DNA from: an uncultured Sutterella sp.
Lineage (GTDB): Bacteria; Pseudomonadota; Gammaproteobacteria; Burkholderiales; Burkholderiaceae_F
Assembly: GCA_900767875.1 (NCBI GenBank)
Contig: CAAGAT010000048.1
Coordinates: 1-11,753 of the forward strand
DNA: 11,753 nucleotides
Direction: 5' to 3'
Below are positions 1-7,472 of this stretch, piece by piece (the first letter of the stretch is position 1; each line of letters starts with the position of its first letter). The notes beneath the pieces were generated by a model that saw only the letters and a list, made by a program, of their open reading frames with translations, had not been told where the DNA came from and searched no databases. The position numbers and the translations under genes were made by a program.

Positions 1-450
1 AGATGTCCTGCCAGTCAAGTCGCGAAACCTTATACATCACAACCCTCACAAAAAGTTTTTCGTGATGGTCATTATTCGGCAATGCTTCAAGGGGCGTTCC
101 AACCTATGGGAAGCTTACGGAAAAACACCTTCATCACGCACGATCAGATGAGCCTCAAGGAGCTGCTGCTCGCGCATCAGGGCATCACGGTGGACCTGTA
201 TGCGGGCCACGTGGCCGAGGAAGTCAAGGCCGGATCGGTCGTTCCCATCCTCGAGGGCTGGGAGCGCGCCCCTTGGACCATGTGCCTGGTCACGCGGCTC
301 GAGGCCGAACACAACCGGCCTCGTCTGCACGAGCTTGCCGAGTGGTTCATCGTCACGCCGCGCAGCCCGGTTCGTAGCAGTTGGGCGTACCGAAGGCGTT
401 GGCCACACGCGGAATGCCGCGGAAGGCCGGGTTGCCGCCGCCCGTCGTGA
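1..450 (+). CDS. LysR-type transcriptional regulator, 3' part, with aberrant tail
   Basis: The frame is open from the first base of the window, so the 5' part (DNA-binding helix-turn-helix and most of the effector domain) lies outside. Residues encoded by about 115-350 look like the end of a LysR substrate-binding domain: a threonine-aspartate pair, a segment like LKELLLAHQGITVDL, then AEEVKAGSVVPILEGW and a final LHELAEWF. LysR proteins normally end close to this point. Here the frame continues about 33 codons to a stop at 448-450, and that tail is only the antisense of the neighbouring oxidoreductase gene. So the native C-terminus was probably lost at the junction near 356-361, costing few residues. 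The protein could still work. It may once have controlled the adjacent molybdoenzyme, since such regulators often sit beside their target; that is inference. Effector unknown. Confidence 0.68.
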   Translation, partial: RCPASQVAKPYTSQPSQKVFRDGHYSAMLQGAFQPMGSLRKNTFITHDQMSLKELLLAHQGITVDLYAGHVAEEVKAGSVVPILEGWERAPWTMCLVTRLEAEHNRPRLHELAEWFIVTPRSPVRSSWAYRRRWPHAECRGRPGCRRPS

Positions 451-916
451 ACAGAACGGATTCGGCACCGTACTTGGCGCACACTTCCATCATCTTTTCG
501 GCGATGCGGTCAATGGCTTCCTTCCAGCTGATGCGCTTCCACTTGTTTTCACCGCGCTTGCCCACACGCACGAGCGGATACTTGTTGCGGTCGGGGTGGT
601 ACAAGGCATTGATGCCCGACAGACCCTTGGCGCACAGCGCACCGTGCGACATCGGGTATTCGGGGTTGCCTTCGAGCTTGACGACGCGGCCGTTGCGCAC
701 GTGCGCGAGCACGCCTCAGTTCTGAATGCATGCGCGGCAGCACGTCTTGACGATCTTGGTGTCGCCGCCCGGGGCCGCTTCGCCCTTGGCGGCCGTCTGC
801 GCCGCCTGCGCGTCTTCGATCAGACCGATCGGGATGGTCTTGTTAACCGCAGCCGCCAGTCCGCTGAACGCCGTCGCTTTGATGAGCGTTCTTCTTGAGG
901 TCTTGAAAGACTCCAT
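353..916 (-). pseudogene. Tat-exported molybdopterin oxidoreductase, 5' fragment with in-frame TGA
   Basis: Only about 187 of the usual 700-1000 codons remain. The ATG at 916 follows a good ribosome site (AGGAG, 8 bases away). Residues 6-13 (TSRRTLIK) and the hydrophobic stretch after them form a twin-arginine signal. The N-terminal [4Fe-4S] motif C-x2-C-x3-C-x27-C then reads C60, C63, TGA67, C95, so the third ligand codon is TGA (716-718). Translation resumes in frame as GVLAHVRNGRVV, and later segments (ALYHPDRNKYPL, WKRISWKEAIDRIAEK, NAFGTPNCYEPGCA) are intact family sequence. Homology stops at 356-361, where it meets the LysR gene. The sequence resembles the gut catechol-dehydroxylase/thiosulfate-reductase branch of the DMSO reductase superfamily; substrate not assignable. 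With the molybdenum domains gone this is very likely inactive. The TGA is either decay or a selenocysteine codon in an ancestral gene. Confidence 0.82.
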
Positions 917-1353
917 TGCCTGTTCTCCTGCTTACAAACGAGAGGGCGGCTCATCGCCGACGGCAAAGGAAGCGGCGCAGCTCGTACTCTCCATCATCGG
1001 GAAACGGCCGCCGGATTGCTTGTTTGTTGGGGTTCGGCACAAACGCGCCTGGCTTTCCCGGGGCAAAAAAACGATAGTTTTTTCTTTCTTTTTGCTGGGA
1101 AGTTTCATCGGATTGGCGAAGACTGTCTTTGAAAAAATGAAAGTCATCTTGCAAAAAATGCAAGAAGCAGGCCTTTTGGGGGGAGTTTCGAGGGTAAGAC
1201 CCTAGATCCATCGGCGTATCTTTCAAAACGCTTGAGGCCAAAGGCCTTTTGCCCGAATCGCCCCGCCCCGCACACGGACCAAAGGCAGCCCTGGACACGG
1301 GACCGGCGCTCCGGCTATGCTGCTGAGCACTCGCCCCCGCCTTCTGAGCAGCC
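917..1353. other. Gene-free AT-rich intergenic region
   Basis: This divergent spacer lies between the oxidoreductase fragment (-) and the helicase (+). Short open frames here on both strands have no recognisable protein features and I treat them as chance. The stretch 1061-1170 is rich in A and T runs, including A6-CGATAG-T6 (1066-1083) and a perfect 7-5-7 inverted repeat at 1148-1166. A short GAGGCC/GGCCTT hairpin followed by T's lies at 1234-1250. Promoters for both flanking genes must lie here, but I could not pick convincing -35/-10 pairs. Confidence 0.6.
1148..1166. promoter_or_regulatory. Perfect inverted repeat, candidate operator
   Basis: TCTTGCA, five A's, then TGCAAGA: a perfect 7-bp dyad 188 bases before the helicase ATG and 231 bases upstream of the oxidoreductase ATG. 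No T-run follows in either direction, so a terminator is unlikely; a binding site for a dimeric regulator is possible. There is no direct evidence of binding, and AT-rich DNA yields such dyads by chance. Confidence 0.25.
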
Positions 1354-4329
1354 ATGTCCGATCCGACTTCTCACAACGCCCTGACCAAAGCCCTTACGAG
1401 CTCGTTTGTGGACAACTCCTTTGACTCCGACCCGTCCCTGCGCGTGCGCCTTCTGGCCAACGCCCCCACGGGCGGCACCAAGGTGATGAGCGTTCTGGAA
1501 AAGGAGCTGCAGGAGTGCGAGCGCTTTGACTTCAGCGTGGCCTTCGTGACCCGCGGCGGCATCACGCCGCTGCTGCTCGTGCTGCAGGAACTGGAGAAAA
1601 AAGGCGTGCCCGGGCGAATTCTCACGAGCGACTATCTTCAGTTCACCGAGCCCGAGGCCCTCGAAAAACTCGCCTCCCTCCAAAACGTTGAGGTGAAGCT
1701 TTTCCGCGTCAATCAGGCGCCCGGCCAGACGGGCTTTCACACCAAAGGGTACATTTTTCGGCGCGGCGGCCTGTGCCGCATCATCGTCGGCAGCTCCAAC
1801 CTGACGCAGTCGGCCCTGTCGACCAATCAGGAGTGGAATGCGCGCCTGGTGAGCACCGAAGAAGGTGAGTTTGCGCGGCAGATTCACACCGAGTTTGAAG
1901 CGCTCTGGCGACATCCGGCCAGCCTGCCCCTGTCGGAGACCCTCCCCGACTACCGCGTCGAATACGAGCAGGTGCGCCAAACGCGCCGGGAGTTTTTCAC
2001 GCCGAGCGCGCAGGGCACGGGCCTGGTGAAGCGGGAAATCGTTCCCAACGCCATGCAAAAGCGGCTCGCCGCAAACGCATTGGCTCTCATGCAAAACCGG
2101 GAAGACGCCACCGACTCGCTCGGGCCCAAACGTGGCTTGCTGATTTCCGCCACGGGCACGGGCAAGACCTATGCCTCGGCCTTTGTGGCACAAGCGATTG
2201 TCCCCAACCGCATCCTCTTTCTGGTGCATCGGGATCAGATCGCCCGAAAATCCAAAGAAAGTTACGAACGAATCCTGGGCGAGGCCTATACCTACGGCAT
2301 TTTTATCGGGGATGAGAAAGATATCGACAAGCGCGCCGTCTTCTCCACCGTTCAAACGATGCGTAACCACCTCAATGATGGGATGTTTGCCAAAAACGCC
2401 TTCGATCTCATCGTCATAGACGAGGTCCATCACGCCGGCGCCGACACCTATCGACGCATCATGGATTACTTTTGCCCCAAACTGTGGTTTGGTATGACGG
2501 CAACTCCGGATCGACCCGACGAACACGACATTTACGAGTTGTTCGATCACAACATTTTGGGCGAACTCAGACTCCAGCAGGCCTTGGAAAACGACATGCT
2601 CTGTCCTTTCCACTACTTCGGCCTGACCGGACTCTCGGTAAACGATCAGGACTACGCCAAAAAGGACCTGAAGCGTCTGGCATCCGACGATCGCGTTGAT
2701 CACATCCTCAGGCAATCGCGCTATTTCGGCGCCAGCGGCTCCCGCATCAAGGCGTTGGTCTTTTGCAGTTCCGTTGAGGAAGCTCAAACGCTGTCGGAAA
2801 AATTCAATCAACGCGGGGCTCGCTCCGCCTACCTGATCGGCAAAGCGGGATCCGGCAGAAAGCAGATGCAGGAGCGGCGACTGACCTGCGATCGGCTCGA
2901 AGTCGAAGACGGTCCCGACGCCCTCGACTACCTTTTTTCCGTTGACCTTCTCAATGAAGGCGTCGACCTGCCGGCCGTCAACCAGGTCATCCTGCTGCGC
3001 CCGACCGAAAGCCCGATCGTGTTCGTGCAGCAGATCGGCCGAGGTCTGCGCAAGCACGAGGACAAGGACTACGTCATCATCCTCGACTTCATCGGGCAGT
3101 GCGAAAAGAACTTTCTCATTCCGATGGCGCTGACGGGCGATCGCTCCTACAACAAGGAAAACATGCGCCGCGCGGCCGTCAACGCCACCGCGCTTCTGGC
3201 CGGCCCCTCAAGCGTGCACTTTGACGCCGTGGCGCGCGAGCGCATCTACCGGGCCATCGACTCGGCCCGCACCAACAATCGAGCGCTGCTGCGTCAAGCC
3301 TACAAACTGCTGCGCTTTGAACTCGGACGCATTCCCACGCTCGTCGACTTCGTCGAACACGGTTCGGTCGATCCGATCAAGATCTTTGAGGTGTGCAAAA
3401 GCTACCACCGGTTCCTCGCCGAGGTCTCGAACGACCAAACTTACACACGCTCGCTGTCCGATGAGGAGGACATGTTCCTGACCTACCTCACGGAGCGCCT
3501 GGGCAACGCCAAGCGCCTGACCGAAGCGCTGGTACTCGAGAGCATAGCCGAGGGTCTCGTCGACAACCTCAAGGCGGCGCTCACGGCCCGCCTGATCCGC
3601 GAAAGCGGCGCGGCCCCGTCCGCACGGCTGTTGAAATCATGTGAATTGATACTGACAAGTCGCTTCTGGCGCACGAAAGGCGAGACCGACAAGAATGCCG
3701 AATGCGCCGTGATCGAAACGGATGACGCCGGCGAATGGCGCGTGCGCGAGGCCTTTGCCCGGGTGCTCAAAAACCCAGACTTTGCCGAGCATCTCAACGA
3801 GCTCCTTGCCTTTGTCAAAAACCGCTACCGGGCCGTCTATCAAGGCGGAGACCACGACACGCAGCTCAAGCTCTACGAGCGCTACACGTATGAAGACGTG
3901 TGCCGGCTGCTCAACTGGGAGCAGAACATGACGGCGCAAAACATCGGCGGCTACTTTTACGACAAGGTCACCAAAACGCTGCCCGTGTTCGTCAACTACG
4001 AAAAAAGCGACGGGGCGATCGCCTACGAGGATCGGTTCGTGTCGGAAACGCACCTCGTGGCCCTTTCGAAAACCAAGCGCAGCGTCACCTCGCCCGACGC
4101 CGACCACATCTTCAAGCGGCACCCGGAGGACGCGCCCAACAAGATCTACCTGTTCGTGCGCAAAAACAAGGACGACAAGGAAGCCAAGTCCTTCTACTTT
4201 TTGGGCGAAATCAACGCGCAGGACGAGCCCATTCCCGTCGAACTCGCCGACGGACAAAAGGCCTTTGAAATCAACTACCGTCTGCGCGAGCCCGTGCGCG
4301 AAGACATCTACGCCTATCTGACCAACTGA
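1354..4329 (+). CDS. PLD nuclease - SF2 (DEAD/DEAH-type) helicase - DUF3427 fusion protein
   Basis: This 991-residue cytoplasmic protein matches the known PLDc/ResIII-helicase/DUF3427 architecture in order and length. Residues about 25-190 form a phospholipase-D-type nuclease domain with H129-T-K131 and GSSN at 146-149, the single HKD-like half-site usual in this family. The SF2 helicase core follows: Walker A ATGTGKT (K271), DEVHH (356-360), MTATPDR from 381, a GVDLP motif (536-540) and QQIGRGLR (559-566, arginine finger). The last ~350 residues carry DUF3427, including segments such as YEDVCRLLNWEQ and NIGGYFYDK. It probably translocates on and cleaves or remodels nucleic acid; the natural substrate is unknown. 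The ATG at 1354 has only a weak ribosome site, but the N-terminal sequence fits. The Nudix gene follows after 64 bases. Related proteins are often found in defence or mobile regions, so a defence role is possible but unproven. Confidence 0.9.
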   Translation: MSDPTSHNALTKALTSSFVDNSFDSDPSLRVRLLANAPTGGTKVMSVLEKELQECERFDFSVAFVTRGGITPLLLVLQELEKKGVPGRILTSDYLQFTEPEALEKLASLQNVEVKLFRVNQAPGQTGFHTKGYIFRRGGLCRIIVGSSNLTQSALSTNQEWNARLVSTEEGEFARQIHTEFEALWRHPASLPLSETLPDYRVEYEQVRQTRREFFTPSAQGTGLVKREIVPNAMQKRLAANALALMQNREDATDSLGPKRGLLISATGTGKTYASAFVAQAIVPNRILFLVHRDQIARKSKESYERILGEAYTYGIFIGDEKDIDKRAVFSTVQTMRNHLNDGMFAKNAFDLIVIDEVHHAGADTYRRIMDYFCPKLWFGMTATPDRPDEHDIYELFDHNILGELRLQQALENDMLCPFHYFGLTGLSVNDQDYAKKDLKRLASDDRVDHILRQSRYFGASGSRIKALVFCSSVEEAQTLSEKFNQRGARSAYLIGKAGSGRKQMQERRLTCDRLEVEDGPDALDYLFSVDLLNEGVDLPAVNQVILLRPTESPIVFVQQIGRGLRKHEDKDYVIILDFIGQCEKNFLIPMALTGDRSYNKENMRRAAVNATALLAGPSSVHFDAVARERIYRAIDSARTNNRALLRQAYKLLRFELGRIPTLVDFVEHGSVDPIKIFEVCKSYHRFLAEVSNDQTYTRSLSDEEDMFLTYLTERLGNAKRLTEALVLESIAEGLVDNLKAALTARLIRESGAAPSARLLKSCELILTSRFWRTKGETDKNAECAVIETDDAGEWRVREAFARVLKNPDFAEHLNELLAFVKNRYRAVYQGGDHDTQLKLYERYTYEDVCRLLNWEQNMTAQNIGGYFYDKVTKTLPVFVNYEKSDGAIAYEDRFVSETHLVALSKTKRSVTSPDADHIFKRHPEDAPNKIYLFVRKNKDDKEAKSFYFLGEINAQDEPIPVELADGQKAFEINYRLREPVREDIYAYLTN

Positions 4330-4336
4330 CGGCAGG

Positions 4337-4360
4337 ACGCACCGGCAGCGTGCGTATACT
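4337..4360 (+). promoter_or_regulatory. Possible promoter and dyad before the Nudix gene
   Basis: A perfect 6-bp dyad, ACGCAC (4337-4342) and GTGCGT (4350-4355), abuts TATACT (4355-4360), a 5-of-6 match to a sigma-70 -10 box about 33 bases before the Nudix ATG. No good -35 element sits at the expected distance. The hairpin lacks a T-run, so it is not a terminator. It could give the Nudix gene its own, possibly controlled, start inside the two-gene unit. Confidence 0.25.
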
Positions 4361-4393
4361 GTCGCCATCCCCAAACAAAGGATTGAGAACACA

Positions 4394-4804
4394 ATGAAAA
4401 CGATTGAAGTGGCCGCCGCCATCATCCACGCCGACGGCAAGATTCTGGCCGCGCAGCGCGGCTACGGCGACTACAAGGACGGCTGGGAATTTCCGGGCGG
4501 CAAACTGCAACCCGGCGAAACGGCCCGTGAGGCGATCGTGCGCGAAATCGCCGAAGAGCTGCGCGTAACGATCGAGCCCGAAACGCTGCTGACGACCGTC
4601 GAGTACGACTACGAGACCTTCCACCTGACGATGCACTGCTTTGTCTCGCACATCACCGAAGGCAAGATCGAACTCGTCGAGCACGAGGCCATGAAGTGGC
4701 TCGGCGAGGATGAGCTCGACTCCGTGGCGTGGCTGCCCGCCGACGTCGAAGTCGTGGAAAAGCTCAAGGAGTATCTGAAAAACGCGGCCAACCCGCGCCT
4801 GTAA
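4394..4804 (+). CDS. MutT-like Nudix (deoxy)nucleoside triphosphate pyrophosphohydrolase
   Basis: A 136-residue single-domain Nudix hydrolase, the usual size for MutT-type enzymes, which hydrolyse NTPs or dNTPs (classically 8-oxo-dGTP) to the monophosphate and pyrophosphate. The Nudix box spans 36-58: G36, E42, R50-E51-I52, E54-E55, with the metal-binding glutamates intact. The near-invariant Gly close to the end of the box is R57, a tolerated variation. The motif FPGGKLQPGE and the upstream WEFPGG are characteristic of the MutT/CTP pyrophosphohydrolase branch. A ribosome site AAGGA lies about 11 bases before the ATG. The gene lies 64 bases after the helicase, on the same strand and before a strong terminator, so co-transcription is likely. 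The exact nucleotide substrate cannot be read from sequence; mutT is not assigned because the housekeeping copy may be elsewhere. Confidence 0.9.
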   Translation: MKTIEVAAAIIHADGKILAAQRGYGDYKDGWEFPGGKLQPGETAREAIVREIAEELRVTIEPETLLTTVEYDYETFHLTMHCFVSHITEGKIELVEHEAMKWLGEDELDSVAWLPADVEVVEKLKEYLKNAANPRL

Positions 4805-4820
4805 AACTTGAACCCGACGT

Positions 4821-4871
4821 CCCGAAAGCAAAAGCGCCGCTTTTAAGAAAGGCGGCGCTTTTGCTTTCGGG
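4821..4871. terminator. Bidirectional intrinsic terminator
   Basis: A perfect 20-bp inverted repeat: CCCGAAAGCAAAAGCGCCGC at 4821-4840 and its complement at 4852-4871, with an 11-base centre that can extend the stem further. The GC core (GCGCCGC/GCGGCGC) is flanked by A4 and T4 runs on both sides, so it can stop transcripts from either direction. It lies between the stops of the convergent Nudix gene (4804) and sppA (4875), insulating the accessory pair from the argB operon. Confidence 0.92.
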
Positions 4872-4874
4872 CGG

Positions 4875-6644
4875 TTACTCGGGCGAGCACAGACAGTGGG
4901 AGTAAAGCGGCATGGCCCCCGTGGCGCTGGCCTGCAGGCGCTGCAGCGGCGCCAGTGCTTCGAACGCCGGCACCAGACCCGACTCCAGAGCCGCGCGCTG
5001 CAGCACGCGCATGAGCAGCACGGAAAGGCCCGAGGCCTCACGCTCGACGTACCGCACGGGCGCGTTGGCGTTGCCGGCCAATTCGCCCGCCAGCCGCACG
5101 GCCACATCCATGCCGCCCAGAGAGTCGGCCAGCCCCATGTCCACGGCCTGACGGCCGGTAAAGACGCGGCCCTGCGCCAGATCGGCGACCTTTTGCTCGT
5201 TCATGCGCCGCGCCTTGGACACGAGCGTGATGAAGTCGCGGTAGGTGCGCGCCACCGTCAGTTCCATCATCTTGTCGTACTCGGCCGTCACACCCTTGAT
5301 CGGGTTGGTGATGTCGGCCATGCTCGAGGTGGAGGCGCCGTCGGCCCCCAGCGAGAGCTTTTCCAGAGACTTTTCAAACGTGGGCATCATGCCGAAGACG
5401 CCGATGGAACCGGTGACGCTCATCGGGTCGGTCACGATCTTGTTGGCCGCCAGGGCAATCCAATAGCCGCCGCTGGCGGCGTAGTCGCCGAAACTGGCCA
5501 CCACCGGTTTGCCGGCCTTCTTGGTGAGTTCGATTTCGCGGCGAATGAGCTCGGAAGCCACCGTGCTGCCGCCCGGGCTGTCGATGCGCACCACCAGCGC
5601 AATGAAGTCGCTCGACTCGCGCACCGCACGGATGCGCCGCACGGCGTCGCGCTCGCCGGTCATGCCCGGGCCGTCGCCGCCGTCCTTGATTTCGCCCTGA
5701 ATCGTCACGACCGCAATACGCTTGCCCGAGGGCTCTTCCCCCACGGCCTCCAGATACGTGCGGTAGTCGACGAAGTTGAGCGCCTTGCCGCCCAGACGCA
5801 TCTTGAGCGTTTCGGCCAGCTCGTCGGAAGTGCTCACGCTGTCGATGAGGTTTTGATCGAGGGCCACGCGGCTCATGTCGCCCTGGGCCTTGTCGAGCAC
5901 CTCGGGATAGGTGGCGATGAGCTTATCGAGGGCCCCGGGCATCAGGCCGCGGGAAGATTCGATGTTGGCGGTGTACTGCCACCACAGATCCTTCATCCAG
6001 AAGCGGTCGGCGGCCAGAGACTCTTTGCTGGCCGAAGCGCGCACAAACACTTCCGGGGCGCTCTTAAAGTCGCCGGCACGGTACACGTGCACCGTCACGC
6101 CCAGATTCCTCAAGGCTTCGCCCCAGTATAGGCGCGTGCTCGACAGGCCCCTGAGCATCACGCCGCCCATCGGGTGCACGTACGCCTCGTTGGCGTGTGC
6201 GGCCACGGCGTACTGCGCCTGGCTGTAACCCGTCGACCAGACGGTGATCTTCTTGCCCGCGGCCTTGACGCGGTCCATGGCCGCGCCGATTTCGCGCAGG
6301 CTCGCCAAGCCGGCCTTGGTGAGATCCTGCACGCGCACGTGCACGGCGGCGATGCGCTTGTCGTCGGCGGCCAGCGTCAGGGCCCGCGTGACGTCTCGCA
6401 GCCGCGTGGAGGCCTCCGAGCCGTCGGCCAGCGAAGCAAAGGCGCCGCGCCCGTTGAAGTCGTCTTCTTCGACGATCTGCCCGGACAACGTCACAAGCAG
6501 CACGGCGTTGGGCGGCACGCTTGCGGGCTTTTCGTACACGAGCACAAACACGAGGCCGAGCACGATGCCGAAAAAAAGCAGGTTGAGCGTCAGGCGTCGC
6601 AGCAAATCCAGGCCGCGCCCGACGGTTTTGAGAAATTTGAGCAT
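4875..6644 (-). CDS. sppA: Signal peptide peptidase SppA, long (67K) form
   Basis: A 589-residue S49-family serine peptidase of the duplicated, long type (E. coli SppA is 618). It degrades cleaved signal peptides in or at the inner membrane. A single N-terminal membrane segment (about 19-37, NLLFFGIVLGLVFVLVY) follows a basic start, placing the catalytic body in the periplasm. The catalytic Lys is in GDFKSAPE (K194, N-terminal repeat) and the nucleophile Ser is in GDYAASGGYW (S391, C-terminal repeat), matching the Lys/Ser dyad of E. coli SppA. The VVRIDSPGG and GSIGVFG segments are also typical. I chose ATG at 6644, six bases after AAGGA, over a TTG two codons upstream. The gene begins 9 bases after the HAD stop, so the two are translationally linked. 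Confidence 0.93.
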   Translation of the reverse strand: MLKFLKTVGRGLDLLRRLTLNLLFFGIVLGLVFVLVYEKPASVPPNAVLLVTLSGQIVEEDDFNGRGAFASLADGSEASTRLRDVTRALTLAADDKRIAAVHVRVQDLTKAGLASLREIGAAMDRVKAAGKKITVWSTGYSQAQYAVAAHANEAYVHPMGGVMLRGLSSTRLYWGEALRNLGVTVHVYRAGDFKSAPEVFVRASASKESLAADRFWMKDLWWQYTANIESSRGLMPGALDKLIATYPEVLDKAQGDMSRVALDQNLIDSVSTSDELAETLKMRLGGKALNFVDYRTYLEAVGEEPSGKRIAVVTIQGEIKDGGDGPGMTGERDAVRRIRAVRESSDFIALVVRIDSPGGSTVASELIRREIELTKKAGKPVVASFGDYAASGGYWIALAANKIVTDPMSVTGSIGVFGMMPTFEKSLEKLSLGADGASTSSMADITNPIKGVTAEYDKMMELTVARTYRDFITLVSKARRMNEQKVADLAQGRVFTGRQAVDMGLADSLGGMDVAVRLAGELAGNANAPVRYVEREASGLSVLLMRVLQRAALESGLVPAFEALAPLQRLQASATGAMPLYSHCLCSPE

Positions 6645-6653
6645 CCGCAATCC

Positions 6654-7409
6654 TTAAAAGGGCGTGCGTTCGCCGTACGGGCTCTCACGGACACTAAGGC
6701 CGCGGACGGGCCGGCGGGTATTGTCCCGGGCCGTTTGGGCGGCCAGGGCCGTGCGTCGGGCCAGATCGGACAGGGTGTTGACGGCAATATCGGCCCAGGC
6801 GTGCGCCAGAGGCAGACGCTGTCCGTGTTTGCGGTACCCCGCACACCATACGGTGAGCATACCGAGTTTTTTGGCCGTTCTGAGGTTGGCCGGGCTGTCT
6901 TCGATGAAGGCGCACTGCCGCGGATGCACGCCCCGGAGGGCGGCCAGATGGGCAAAAAGCGCGGCGTCGGGCTTGCAGCAGCGGCGCCCGGCCACGCCCA
7001 TGTCGTCGGCACTGACGACCGACTCAAAAAGATCTTCGACGCCCAAAAGCGGCAGCAGGGCGCGGATGTAGCAGCGCGGCCCGTTGGTCACAAGCACGAG
7101 GCGCCCCGGCAGCCCCTTGAGGGCCCGGCGCAGTTTGCTGCGGCTGAAGGCCTCGGGCATCGCTTCGGACAAATCAAAAAGGTGCGTGGCCTCGAAAAAC
7201 TCCTTGGGCGCGATGCCGTGGTGTTTTTCCAGTCCCAGGAACGTGGCGCCGTAGCGCGCCCAGTAGGCGTGCTGAAGGCGCCGTCCCTCCTCAAGACTCA
7301 CGCCGAGCCGCTCAGCGATGAAGCGCTCCATGCGCACGTGAATGGCCGCGAGCATCGCGTGCGAGGCGTTAAAGAGCGTGTCGTCGCAGTCGACGAACCA
7401 GACGCGCAC
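6654..7409 (-). CDS. HAD-superfamily hydrolase, pyrimidine 5'-nucleotidase-like
   Basis: A 251-residue cytoplasmic HAD phosphatase of the SDT1/pyrimidine-5'-nucleotidase type, thought to dephosphorylate pyrimidine nucleoside monophosphates. Catalytic motifs are intact: I, D7-x-D9 in FVDCDDTL; II, T108 in VTNG; III, K146 in CKPD; IV, E170-D171 in IEDSPAN. An alpha-helical cap lies at about 15-95. The last 30 residues are basic and low in complexity. In Burkholderiales a gene of this family typically sits right after argB, as here (63 bases downstream). The start is uncertain: no ATG exists between the argB stop and the first motif. GTG at 7409 gives the shortest sensible N-terminus but lacks an adjacent ribosome site. 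The nearest purine-rich site (7450-7454) lies upstream of a hairpin. Confidence 0.83.
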   Translation of the reverse strand: MRVWFVDCDDTLFNASHAMLAAIHVRMERFIAERLGVSLEEGRRLQHAYWARYGATFLGLEKHHGIAPKEFFEATHLFDLSEAMPEAFSRSKLRRALKGLPGRLVLVTNGPRCYIRALLPLLGVEDLFESVVSADDMGVAGRRCCKPDAALFAHLAALRGVHPRQCAFIEDSPANLRTAKKLGMLTVWCAGYRKHGQRLPLAHAWADIAVNTLSDLARRTALAAQTARDNTRRPVRGLSVRESPYGERTPF

Positions 7410-7413
7410 GCGC

Positions 7414-7449
7414 GAGAGCCGCGCACGGATCTGGCCGTCGTCGGCTCTC
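7414..7449 (-). promoter_or_regulatory. Hairpin between ribosome site and GTG start of the HAD gene
   Basis: GAGAGCCG and CGGCTCTC form a perfect 8-bp stem with a 20-base loop. On the transcript the GAAGG ribosome site (7454-7450) lies directly 5' of the stem and the GTG (7409) four bases 3' of it. Folding would bring the two to normal distance. This is a structural reading only; the pairing could equally be chance in GC-rich DNA. Confidence 0.35.
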
Positions 7450-7472
7450 CCTTCAGGGGATCGGCACCGTGG

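Noticed and set aside
932..1147. 71-codon minus-strand frame in the spacer upstream of the oxidoreductase
   Set aside because: No ribosome site, low-complexity K/E and T runs from the AT-rich stretch, no homology that I recognise.
1315..3057. 580-codon open frame antisense to the helicase
   Set aside because: It lies wholly opposite a gene with all SF2 motifs, shows no recognisable domain, and long antisense frames are expected in GC-rich codon-biased DNA.
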